A stretch of DNA of 64,000 nucleotides from Acidobacteriota bacterium. GTDB lineage: Bacteria > Acidobacteriota > Holophagae > Acanthopleuribacterales > Acanthopleuribacteraceae. Position numbers and translations under genes: made by a program. Location: positions 44,064 to 108,063 of the forward strand of contig JASJCB010000004.1 of NCBI GenBank assembly GCA_030066195.1, given 5' to 3'. Positions 39,973-48,383 of this stretch are shown in pieces. The notes beneath the pieces are model-generated. The model was not told where the DNA came from, made no database searches, and saw nothing but the letters and a program-made list of their open reading frames with translations. Each line of letters opens with the position of its first letter. The first letter of the stretch is position 1.

Positions 39973-40894
39973 TTTGCAGATATTCGGCATGGGGTTCATC
40001 GATGAGATACAGGCGCCGGTCACATTCGCGCAAGCAGGCGAAGCGCTGACCCCGGAACAGATCCTTGCCTCCTCGGATTTTCGGCCGGCGTGCTTCGGAT
40101 CCGCGCGCCGGGTAGCGCGATCTCAGTGACTGCCAAAGTGCAGTCGCTTTCAGGGTAAATGACACAGATTGTCCTTTAGTTGTTGCCGGGACAGAGAAGG
40201 GCCTCAAATCCGGTTGTCATTCGTTGTGTCGATAAAACGTGGGTCAAGGAATCACGACTGATTTCTCGATTCCAAAAGTCACTCTCCTAAGAATGAGTGC
40301 TGATTCCTCGATTCCAAAAGTCACGCTCCTAAAAATCAGTCCTGATTCTTTGCGCACCTAAAAGTAATGTGAAAGCAATCGGTAGTGATTCCTTGCTCCC
40401 GACTTTTTCGAATCAAAGAATCAGGACCGATTTTTAGCGTCCCGAACTTCCGAATCGAGAAATCGAGCGTGATTTAGCGTCTCTCGACCAGTCGAATCGA
40501 GAAATCAGTGCTCATTTCTTGACGCCGGCAAGGAAGAATCAACGAATAAGGCGATGAAATGAGGCATATCGCGGCAAATGTCATGCTAACGGCTGTATTT
40601 GGTTGTCAAGCCGGCAATTGAGGTGTTTTCCGGCAAATGCGGCAAGAACCTTCGCCGGCGGCCCGGCTCGAAACACAACGAAACCACGCCATGTTTTCGG
40701 TGGGTCGATAAACGTGGCGGAGGATACTCATGGCCGCACGTTACACAGCCCCTACCACGTGCGACAATTGCGGCGCCGCGGGAACCCGGGATCTCCCTGA
40801 CGTGACCATGGGTGTGATCGACGATTACCGGCGGTTACCGGAAGGTTGGAGAATGGACCGGGATCTGATACGGCGGCGACGCGAAGCGGAGCTT
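39973..40894. other. Long intergenic region, repeats and possible gene remnant
   Basis: This 922-base region separates the serine dehydratase gene from the convergent end of the eCIS operon. At 40207-39959 on the minus strand an open frame contains FACLRECDRRLYLIDEPHAE, perhaps a decayed fragment, but I cannot identify it. 40240-40530 holds the dispersed repeat. 40560-40894 shows no gene I can support. No clear eCIS operon terminator was found. Confidence 0.4.
40240..40530 (-). repeat. Dispersed intergenic repeat, copy 2
   Basis: Read on the minus strand, 40525-40430 matches the 20700-20810 copy closely (CTGATTTCTCGATTCG, GACGCTAAATCACGC, GGAAGTTCGGGACGC). The rest, 40240-40430, consists of diverged repeats of TGATTCCTCGATTCC and AAAGTCACTCTCCTAA, similar to the 42-bp unit seen at 20811-21088. 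GATTC/GAATC occurs many times. Confidence 0.75.
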
Positions 40895-41389
40895 TCAGCC
40901 GCCGATTTTTACCTTGGGGAAACCCGCTTTGATTTTGTTGGGCGGGCCTACGGCTTCCAGGATGGTGTCGCCCTTGCGGCAGGCGCCCAGGCCGTTGATG
41001 TAGACGGTTTTCGACGGCGTGATGACCACGCCCGGGCCGTGCGGCGGGATGGGCAGGGGTTTCAGGCACATGTGCACATCGGCGCCGCCCGCTGCCGAGC
41101 GGATGGCCGCGCCCATTGTTGCGGCCGCCGTGCTTTTGGCGACCTGTTCGGCCGCCTTGGCCGCGGGCGCCGCCGGGGTGCCCATGGCCGCCTTGGCCGC
41201 CGTTTCCGCCGCCTTGATGGCCGCATCGGAGGTCTTCTTCGCCGCCGACAATCCGGCGGCAACCGCCGCCATTACGCCGCGCCAGGCCGGTTTACCGCCG
41301 ATGAAGACATTCAGCGAACCGGGCGAACCGGTGAGCACCGGCGGGGTTGGGTGTTGAACCGGGTCGAAGACTCTAGCGGCATCGGGCAT
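40895..41389 (-). CDS. PAAR-like spike tip protein of the eCIS
   Basis: This 164-residue protein looks like a PAAR-domain tip: HPTPPVLTGSPGSLNVFIGG at the start and GPGVVITPSKTVYINGLGA with RKGDTILEAVGPPNKI at the end, separated by a long Ala/Lys-rich helical insert. PAAR caps sharpen the spike of contractile systems (Afp10 in the antifeeding prophage). AAGGAG precedes the ATG. It is the last gene of the eCIS operon. Confidence 0.8.
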   Translation of the reverse strand: MPDAARVFDPVQHPTPPVLTGSPGSLNVFIGGKPAWRGVMAAVAAGLSAAKKTSDAAIKAAETAAKAAMGTPAAPAAKAAEQVAKSTAAATMGAAIRSAAGGADVHMCLKPLPIPPHGPGVVITPSKTVYINGLGACRKGDTILEAVGPPNKIKAGFPKVKIGG

Positions 41390-41413
41390 GGCTTGCTCCT
41401 TTTCATTCGATGC

Positions 41414-42568
41414 TTAAACATGATACTTGGAAACATCGACATCCCAAAATTCCTTTTTCACCAGATCATTTACACGAACCATGAATTTTGTATTGACCTG
41501 ACTCTTGAATTTCTTCTTCATGTTCTTGGTCAGGTAGGCATCCACTCGTTTATTGGTCTCGTCGTGATTCCAACCCTTATCCTGCTGGGTGTGGGCATAA
41601 AAGACATCGGAAAGAGAAACATGGGCGATTCCCTGGCCGTTGGCCGCAACACGTTCACTCAATTGCGAGCGGGCATTCAGGACATTCTTGCTCAGTTGCG
41701 GCCAGGAGCCGCTAACCACCTTGACCTCCACGAATCGGGCTGTTCCTGAAGGTGCTTGTGATTGAACATCGGTATCCATCGTCGTATCGGCGCCGAAGGA
41801 AATATCGGTGTTCCCCAAATCGGACTCCAGTTCACCCGCGTAAAATTCTTCGTATTTTCTAAAAGCGGAAAACCTGGTATCCGTGGCCCAGATATCGGCG
41901 TTTTCCATATAGTTGGATAATGGAGCGCCCTTGTTCTGACCAAAGTCTTCGATGTTGCCCTTCAAGTCCATTAGTTCTTCCACGTGCGCTTCAATTCCTT
42001 TCGGCAATGCCGCCCTTTGGGCAACGTACGGCGCATTGGACGGTGAAGCCCCGAAGGCCATGGGTTGAGCCGCCATTTGGGCTCTGATCGCCATTGTATC
42101 GGCCTCTCTTTCCAAGCTTTTGTCATCGTTCACCGGGGAGCCGCCTATCGAGCCGGTTGGTTTCACGCGTCCCTGCTTCTGTTGGACGGTGTGCCACGCC
42201 TCGTGGGGAAGATGTTTCTCTTGTCCCGGAGCCAGATGAATGTCACTGCCCCGGGCAAAGGCATGGGCCTGCATTTGGGAAGGCTTGTCCGAGTTGTAAT
42301 GTACCTGGACATCGGAAAGATCCATCCCGGACAGGTGCTCCATACCCGACTTCAAGCTCTCCGGAAGGGCCGCCCTTTGAATGGTCGAACCTTCGGCGTT
42401 CGCTAGAAGATCATGAGTGGCCTGGTTTCCAAGGCCTGCCTGCAGTTGCAACATCTTTTCCCGATTGTTTATCTCATCTGCCTTGCGCTGTATGCCATGG
42501 TTGGCGGAAGGCATAGGATCTTTGGTCGTGCCATTTTTCTTGTGCTTGTCATCGAATTGCCTGCTCAT
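41414..42568 (-). CDS. eCIS-associated DUF4157 protein with unknown C-terminal domain
   Basis: The 384-residue protein contains the DUF4157 domain (about residues 65-165) with the metallopeptidase-like HExxH motif in LPHEAWHTVQQ and the conserved VQVHYNSDKPSQM and AFARGSDIHLAPGQ. This domain is a known hallmark of eCIS-linked effectors. The C-terminal 190 residues are distinct; ARFVEVKVVSGSWPQLSKNV resembles an ExK nuclease-like strand but this is weak. A candidate cargo or toxin. AGGAGG precedes the ATG. Confidence 0.8.
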   Translation of the reverse strand: MSRQFDDKHKKNGTTKDPMPSANHGIQRKADEINNREKMLQLQAGLGNQATHDLLANAEGSTIQRAALPESLKSGMEHLSGMDLSDVQVHYNSDKPSQMQAHAFARGSDIHLAPGQEKHLPHEAWHTVQQKQGRVKPTGSIGGSPVNDDKSLEREADTMAIRAQMAAQPMAFGASPSNAPYVAQRAALPKGIEAHVEELMDLKGNIEDFGQNKGAPLSNYMENADIWATDTRFSAFRKYEEFYAGELESDLGNTDISFGADTTMDTDVQSQAPSGTARFVEVKVVSGSWPQLSKNVLNARSQLSERVAANGQGIAHVSLSDVFYAHTQQDKGWNHDETNKRVDAYLTKNMKKKFKSQVNTKFMVRVNDLVKKEFWDVDVSKYHV

Positions 42569-42580
42569 GTCATCCTCCTG

Positions 42581-44071
42581 TCAATAGTCCACGCCGCTGC
42601 CGCTCCAGTCTTCCCGGGTTACGTCGCCGTGTTCTACCGGGTCGGCGTCGAAAACCCACCAGCGCACGGTGAAGTGGCAGCTGAAGATACTGTTGTTCTT
42701 GATTTTGATCTGAAAGCATTGGCCCTGTATGTCCAGCACCACGCCCACCGCCGGCGCCTTGGTGATCCCCGGGAAGATACGGTTGCGGGGGAAGGCTTCC
42801 ATGTCCCCCGAGAAGACCAGGTTGCCGTTGTCGCCGCCCTCTTCCAGCGCGGTTTGGACGGCCACCGCCTTGGGTCCCAGCCCGTGGCGAATCCAGCGGG
42901 ACTGGCCGAAGGCGTAGGAACTCACGTGGATCGAGCACCAGCCCATGACCGCCTTCACCGCCGTGCCCTTCTGCGCCACGGTCATGTCGATACGGCCGAA
43001 ATCCTGCTTGTCGATGCAGATGCTCCCGTCCGACGAGGTGAAGGTGCCGGGTACGTCGATATGCCGGGCGTTGACCGCGTCCGCCGCCAGTTCGTGGCTG
43101 TGATCCTCGCGGGCGAACTTTCGGGAAAGCCCGGGGCCGACATCGCCGCCCACGGGTTGTACCTCATCGCCCGGGCGGGTTTCCAGGTGGATGTGGTTGC
43201 CCTCCGTGGTGATGCGCACTGTTTCGTTGGGGCTGTCCAGGGTAATCTCGGCATGTTCCGGGCACTTCTCCGAAGGGCCGATGCCTTGCAGGGACTTGAG
43301 CGCGCCCACCTGTTCCGCCGTCACGCCGTGGGGGTTGTCGTAGACCGTGGTGTGGTGCAGCAACAGCGATTCCAACTGGAAGTGCGACAGGTGCATGCTG
43401 CGCAATTCGATAGTCTTGTTGCGGTGCAGATGCGGCTTGCCCTCCTCGAAGTGCAGCACGCCCAGAAAAACCCTGGGTTCTCCCTCCAGCGTGTCCAGCA
43501 GGTCGTCGCCCAGGCCCAGCCGTTTTTGCAGCACGCCCGCCGAGGGGTGATCGGCCAGGAACCGGCGCAGTAATTTGGCCTCGATGCGGCGCTTGGGCCG
43601 GGCGGGTGGTTCGGTGCTCAACTCCAGCGAATAACCCTCCACCACGCGGCTGTAATCGCAGGTGGTTTCGTCGATATGCTCGCCGGCGTTCTCCAAATCG
43701 GGGCCGCTCATGCCCGGTACCTTGTTTTTGACGATTTCCCGGTAGACCAGGTAGAGGTAGCGGATGCCGTCGCTGAAGGGGCCGTCCGCGGTTTCGGTGA
43801 GACGGCGGGCCACCACCAGTTCATCGCCCTGAGGCGTGATGGCCATGCCCGGGGTAACCTCGATAACCATAGCGCCGCTTTCCTCATCCAGCCGGACGTT
43901 CTCGGGCCATAGTCCGGTGATGATGCCGCTGCCGTGAACATAGCGGTTCAGCAGGCGCAACTTTTCGCGCGGGTAGCGCAGCAGGAGCTCGAAATCCTCC
44001 AACGTGAGCAGTTGACCGTGGAAGAATCGGGGGCGCTCGAACCCCGGAATTCCGGTTTCAAGATATTTCAC
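42581..44071 (-). CDS. eCIS fibre-like or baseplate-appended protein
   Basis: This 496-residue protein starts with the motif RPRFFHGQLLTLEDFELL and NRYVHGSGIITGL, which I know from proteins encoded in eCIS and related tail loci. The middle has tail-fibre-like HSHELAADAVNARHIDVPG and the C-terminus is a beta-rich domain ending VRWWVFDA. It probably forms a fibre or receptor-binding appendage. GTG at 44071 is the start: AAGGAGG lies five bases before it and it overlaps the upstream stop as GTGA. Confidence 0.6.
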   Translation of the reverse strand: MKYLETGIPGFERPRFFHGQLLTLEDFELLLRYPREKLRLLNRYVHGSGIITGLWPENVRLDEESGAMVIEVTPGMAITPQGDELVVARRLTETADGPFSDGIRYLYLVYREIVKNKVPGMSGPDLENAGEHIDETTCDYSRVVEGYSLELSTEPPARPKRRIEAKLLRRFLADHPSAGVLQKRLGLGDDLLDTLEGEPRVFLGVLHFEEGKPHLHRNKTIELRSMHLSHFQLESLLLHHTTVYDNPHGVTAEQVGALKSLQGIGPSEKCPEHAEITLDSPNETVRITTEGNHIHLETRPGDEVQPVGGDVGPGLSRKFAREDHSHELAADAVNARHIDVPGTFTSSDGSICIDKQDFGRIDMTVAQKGTAVKAVMGWCSIHVSSYAFGQSRWIRHGLGPKAVAVQTALEEGGDNGNLVFSGDMEAFPRNRIFPGITKAPAVGVVLDIQGQCFQIKIKNNSIFSCHFTVRWWVFDADPVEHGDVTREDWSGSGVDY

Positions 44072-45996
44072 CCTAGCCTCCTTAAGACGGTGTTGACGCC
44101 GACCATGTGGCGGCGTGGTTCGATGTGGGTGTTGATGCCGAGGTAGATATGGCGGCCGGTAATCACGGCGCGGGGCAAAACCTCGGTGTGCACTCCCGCG
44201 TGAGCCGGGCAGGCGTCTTCGATCGCGGTTCGTATGCGGTGCAGCCGCCTGCCGCCGTCCATATGGGCGGGGTCCAACAGCACGCAAAAGGCGTGTTCGC
44301 CCTGACCGTAGTACCTGCCGATACGTTGCCGGAAGGGTTCGCCGTCCAGGCAATCCAGCTGTTGTTTTTCCACGATGACCGGGTGGCGCAACATGCGCTC
44401 GCGGTCCTGATGACAGGCGGATTCGGAGGGGCCGGCGGTGATCCGGTTCAGCCGCTGTTCCAAACCACGGCGAGTTCCCCGCGTACGCTGTTCCTTGGGC
44501 GCGCGCCGGATCAGTGAGCGAAGGTCCTCGGGAGTCATGCGGTCGTCCGTGTCCATGCCCAGCCAGGCGGCCAGTGCGGGCAGCGCCTCGGGGCGGGTGA
44601 CGCCCGCGTCCAGATGGGAGGGCAGGTCTTCCACGGCTTGCTCCATCTCCTCGTAAAGGGTTTGGAAGATGGACAGGAAGCGTTCGGGAAAACGGTCCTC
44701 GGGCATCTGTTGGCTATAGACCGCCGGCAGGTACGACATCCATGAGTTGCGCGGGAAATGCAGGCGCATGAGCCGTACGGCCGGGGTGCGGTCATAGAAG
44801 CCCCCTAGGGTCACCTTCAAGCTCAGGTAGCGGCCTGGTTGGGCCAGGAAAAGGGCGTCGACGGGGTTGACCATGGGGCCCTGCCAATCGCGGACCTTGC
44901 GGGGATCGGCGGGGGCGTCTTCCGTGACGGCATAAAAAACTTCCACTCGGCAGCCCTCGGGGACCTCCGCTTCCAACACCAGTTTATGCCACAAGGTATC
45001 CTCGCCCCGGCTGTCCAGCGTGGGGCTGTACCAGACGCCCTGGTTGTAGATGGGGCGCAGTTCCCGGCGTTCCAAATGAGAGCGGACACCCCGCTCGATA
45101 CGGTGACGGCCGAAGAGGAAGAGTTCATTGCCCAGGCTGTGCAGCGCGTTGATGGAGCCCTCGCCCGGGTCCAACCGTTCGGCATGATCATCGCCCGGGC
45201 AGACGTGTAGCAACAGGCGTTCCTTATTCAAGGTCCCGGCGGCGAACACATCGCCGTCACGCGTCACGGTAAAGCAGCCGATCCGGGCGCCGGGAAGCAG
45301 TTGGATGAAGTCATGGTACAGCGGGTTGCGGCCCGGGAAACCGCCGTCCGGGTGGAAACGCAGGATCTTCTGACCGACGCCGTTGTCGGCCAGTACGTAG
45401 GCATTGCCCTCGGCATCCGTGGCCAGGTCGCGGATCAGGTTGCCCGCCAACCATTTGCCGCCCAGCGCATGTCGGGTGCCGTCGGCGTCGATACGCCATA
45501 CCATTTCGCCTTCCAACTCGGCCAGGTAGACCCGGTCCTGAGGAGCGGCAGCCAACACGTGGTGGCGGCGAACCGGCGCCTCGAGGCAGCGTTCTAACCG
45601 ATGCGTGCGCAGGTTGTAGGCATGCAGGTTGCCCTCGGCCGGGTCCGAGACGAAGAGATAGTGCGCACCCGCGGCCACCGCGTAGGGTGTCAGGGGTTCT
45701 CGTTGCTTCACATGCCGGGGGGTGACATTGCCGGTTTCGGGGTCGAAGACCAGCAGGCGTTTGCGCGGCCGGTCCACCAGGTAGACATCGCCGCAGCCGC
45801 CCAGGTCACTGTCGAAGCGGCCGGGCTGGAAGCTCATGAAGCGGATGCCGCACCGGTTGGTACGCACCACCTCCAGTTGACCGCGCAAGACCAGACCTTC
45901 CGCCTCATGCAGGGTGCCGTGGGCGTCCCCGCCGCAATCTTGCGTCAGGTCCAGGGTGGCAAATGTAGGCATGCCGGGGGTACAACCGCATTGCAT
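44068..45996 (-). CDS. Baseplate protein: propeller-like domain plus tail protein I
   Basis: This 642-residue protein has a C-terminal tail-protein-I-like domain (TIGR02242 type: YLPAVYSQQMPEDRFPERF, FQTLYEEMEQAVEDLPSHLD, LPALAAWLGMD), the Afp12 equivalent. The N-terminal 350 residues have repeated beta-propeller-like blades (GDVYLVDRPRKRLLVFDPET, RDLATDAEGNAYVLADNGVG). GGAGG lies nine bases before the ATG at 45996, which overlaps the upstream stop as TGATG. It is part of the wedge/baseplate. Confidence 0.78.
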   Translation of the reverse strand: MQCGCTPGMPTFATLDLTQDCGGDAHGTLHEAEGLVLRGQLEVVRTNRCGIRFMSFQPGRFDSDLGGCGDVYLVDRPRKRLLVFDPETGNVTPRHVKQREPLTPYAVAAGAHYLFVSDPAEGNLHAYNLRTHRLERCLEAPVRRHHVLAAAPQDRVYLAELEGEMVWRIDADGTRHALGGKWLAGNLIRDLATDAEGNAYVLADNGVGQKILRFHPDGGFPGRNPLYHDFIQLLPGARIGCFTVTRDGDVFAAGTLNKERLLLHVCPGDDHAERLDPGEGSINALHSLGNELFLFGRHRIERGVRSHLERRELRPIYNQGVWYSPTLDSRGEDTLWHKLVLEAEVPEGCRVEVFYAVTEDAPADPRKVRDWQGPMVNPVDALFLAQPGRYLSLKVTLGGFYDRTPAVRLMRLHFPRNSWMSYLPAVYSQQMPEDRFPERFLSIFQTLYEEMEQAVEDLPSHLDAGVTRPEALPALAAWLGMDTDDRMTPEDLRSLIRRAPKEQRTRGTRRGLEQRLNRITAGPSESACHQDRERMLRHPVIVEKQQLDCLDGEPFRQRIGRYYGQGEHAFCVLLDPAHMDGGRRLHRIRTAIEDACPAHAGVHTEVLPRAVITGRHIYLGINTHIEPRRHMVGVNTVLRRLG

Positions 45997-48383
45997 CACT
46001 GTGCGCCTCCATTGCGTTTCACCCGGAACTGAATGTCCGGCCGTGTGGCGTCGCACCAGGCGATGGTGTCTTGGGCGGGGAACAGGTCGCCGTCCTGTAA
46101 GGGGCTGTTGCCGCCCGCGGCCTGTACGCGTAGTTGGATGTCGAAAGCGCCGAGAACGCCGTCAATCGCGGTGACCAGGCGATGGATGTGGGCGCGGGTG
46201 ACGGGTTTGCCGAAGGGCGTGGCCCGCGGATCGTCTTGCCGCCGGTCAACGGGCGCGGTATAGGATGCCGACAGGGTCTCGGACACGGCTTTACGGATAC
46301 GTTCCGGGGCGGTTTGCGGTCCGGTCACCACGGTCAGGCGTACCCCGAAGGCCAGATAAACGGGGGGAACCACGCGCATCCGTACCGTCAGCAGCCGCGA
46401 CCGCTGCATCTGTTCCTCCACCAGGTCAAGCAGGCGCCGGCCCGGTATTGGCCGGGGCGTGCGCTCCGGATAGGCGGAGAACGGCAGGACGGCTACATTG
46501 ACGATTTCGCGCTTACCCTCCCAGCCGTCCTCCAGGGTGATGAAGGCGTGAGCGGCGGCCAGGTGGATACCGGGCGTGGCAAGAGCCAGGGCAGCGTGGT
46601 CGGTAAGGGTGACGGCGCGATTTACCTTTTCCAGGTCGCGCTGCACGCGGCTCACGGCATCAGCCGGTTGTTCTTCCGGCACACCCTCCTCGGTACGGGT
46701 GATGAGGACGGGAATGGGGGCCCGGTAGGTCTCGGGATGTTCCAGCAAAAGCGTTTCCCGCGGCGGCTCGACTATTGAGCGCGACGTCACCAGGGATACC
46801 AGCCGCAGTTCTTCACCCACGCGGGGCACGCGGCCCCGCAGGCCGTTGCCGAAGCGCAACGAGGGTTCGTCGGGGTCCAGAACGAAGTGACGGTCCCGGG
46901 GTCCGGAGCCGTAGAAGGCGGTGACCCGATGCCAGTCGGCCCAGCCTTCCTCGCCCAAGCGGCTTTGCAGTTGCAGTTCACTCACGCCTCGATCGGCCAG
47001 GTAGAATTCCTGGTTTGCGATACCGGTGCCCACGCCCAGGTGGAAATAGGCGTCGTCGCGGTTGACTTGAATAAACTCCTCGCCCTCGGCAGGTTCCTGG
47101 CCGCGCATGCCGTCGCCGAAGGTAATTCGTCCTCCGGGACCCATGACATAGTGACGGTCATCGGGCTTCGAGTTGGAGAAATCGGTTACCGGCCGCCAGT
47201 CAAAGCGCCGTCCTTCCAGCCGTGAGGTCACCTGCCGGGCGTCGGTTGCATCGGCCGACACCAACTGCATGGTTTGCCCGGCCTGACCGGAACCTTGTCC
47301 GATGGGATGTTGCAGACCGGGCGCGGCGATCAGCCGGTAGGACGTTTCGCCCGAAAAACCTTCTTCCGGGATGAAAGTCAGATTGCCGTCATCGTCTTCA
47401 TCAAGCATATAGGTCCCATGTTCCTGATCGTACCAGACGCCCCCGGCGTCCCGGCGGCTGACGAAACGCCAGGTCCAGTCCGAGCGCAAGGCGGGGCCGA
47501 TGGGTCCGGCGCCCTTGAACTCGCGGCAGGCAATCAAGGTTTCCCGTTCCTCCAGATACCATTCATTCAGGCCCAGTCCGGTGATCACCGGTGTTTGATC
47601 GAAACCCGCCCGCACCAGGCTCACGCGCAGGTAGTAGAAGGGTTCGCGAATGGGCAAAACCGTGCGCTTCTGCAAATCGTTGACAGCGGGGAAACGGATG
47701 CGCCCGCTCCAACTGAGTTGGCGGGTGGTGTCTTCCAGCGGGGCCACGATTTGCCAGCCGTCCGCCGTGGCGGCCTCCCACAGAAGCAGCGCATCGTGGG
47801 CGGCGCGCCAGGTGAAGGCGGGTTCGTCTTCCGGCGCGGGACCGGAGGCCAGGTCCAGGTCCAGATGCAACGGTCCTTCCGGCGGTCGGTCGAAGCCGAT
47901 GTAAAAGATTTGATCTACCTGACCCATACGGCCGAAGGGCAGAATGTCGGCCAGGTTGAGGCAATTGAGATAACCATTCGGCGTTTGCCGGAAAAGTGCG
48001 GTTACTTTTGGCGCGGGCAGCCGGCAGGATTCTTCGCTCTCGAAGAAACGCGTCCCGGCGCGGAAGCGGGTGTGTTTGGGAGCCGGAAGCGGCTCTTCCG
48101 GTGCGGCGTCGGGGTCAACCGTGATGCGTAACCGGGTGGGCCGGGCGGGTCGCGGGGCCGTGCCCAGCAGTTTGAGGAACTGCACCGTATACGCCGGACG
48201 CAACCTGTTGACATAGTACATCTGCTGCTCGGCCAACGCGGCCAGTAACTCCACCACGGTAACGCCGGGGTCGCTTGCGTTGTATTCCGTCCACTCCGGA
48301 GCCCGCTTGGGCAGGGCCTTCAGCGCGCCGGTGGTCAGCACTTCATAAGGGGTGTCGTCCAGGTTGGGCAGGGGCAGTGTCAT
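45996..48383 (-). CDS. eCIS baseplate J-like protein (TIGR02243 type), first
   Basis: The 795-residue protein resembles the putative baseplate assembly family (Afp11/gp6-like): it opens with EWTEYNASDPGVTVVELLAA and YYVNRLRPAYTVQFLKLLG. Two internal copies of a module are seen, RITFGDGMRGQEPAEGEEF and LRFGNGLRGRVPRVGEEL, about 100 residues apart. The C-terminal third has the J-like alpha/beta repeats. It overlaps both neighbours by three or four bases. Confidence 0.82.
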   Translation of the reverse strand: MTLPLPNLDDTPYEVLTTGALKALPKRAPEWTEYNASDPGVTVVELLAALAEQQMYYVNRLRPAYTVQFLKLLGTAPRPARPTRLRITVDPDAAPEEPLPAPKHTRFRAGTRFFESEESCRLPAPKVTALFRQTPNGYLNCLNLADILPFGRMGQVDQIFYIGFDRPPEGPLHLDLDLASGPAPEDEPAFTWRAAHDALLLWEAATADGWQIVAPLEDTTRQLSWSGRIRFPAVNDLQKRTVLPIREPFYYLRVSLVRAGFDQTPVITGLGLNEWYLEERETLIACREFKGAGPIGPALRSDWTWRFVSRRDAGGVWYDQEHGTYMLDEDDDGNLTFIPEEGFSGETSYRLIAAPGLQHPIGQGSGQAGQTMQLVSADATDARQVTSRLEGRRFDWRPVTDFSNSKPDDRHYVMGPGGRITFGDGMRGQEPAEGEEFIQVNRDDAYFHLGVGTGIANQEFYLADRGVSELQLQSRLGEEGWADWHRVTAFYGSGPRDRHFVLDPDEPSLRFGNGLRGRVPRVGEELRLVSLVTSRSIVEPPRETLLLEHPETYRAPIPVLITRTEEGVPEEQPADAVSRVQRDLEKVNRAVTLTDHAALALATPGIHLAAAHAFITLEDGWEGKREIVNVAVLPFSAYPERTPRPIPGRRLLDLVEEQMQRSRLLTVRMRVVPPVYLAFGVRLTVVTGPQTAPERIRKAVSETLSASYTAPVDRRQDDPRATPFGKPVTRAHIHRLVTAIDGVLGAFDIQLRVQAAGGNSPLQDGDLFPAQDTIAWCDATRPDIQFRVKRNGGAQ

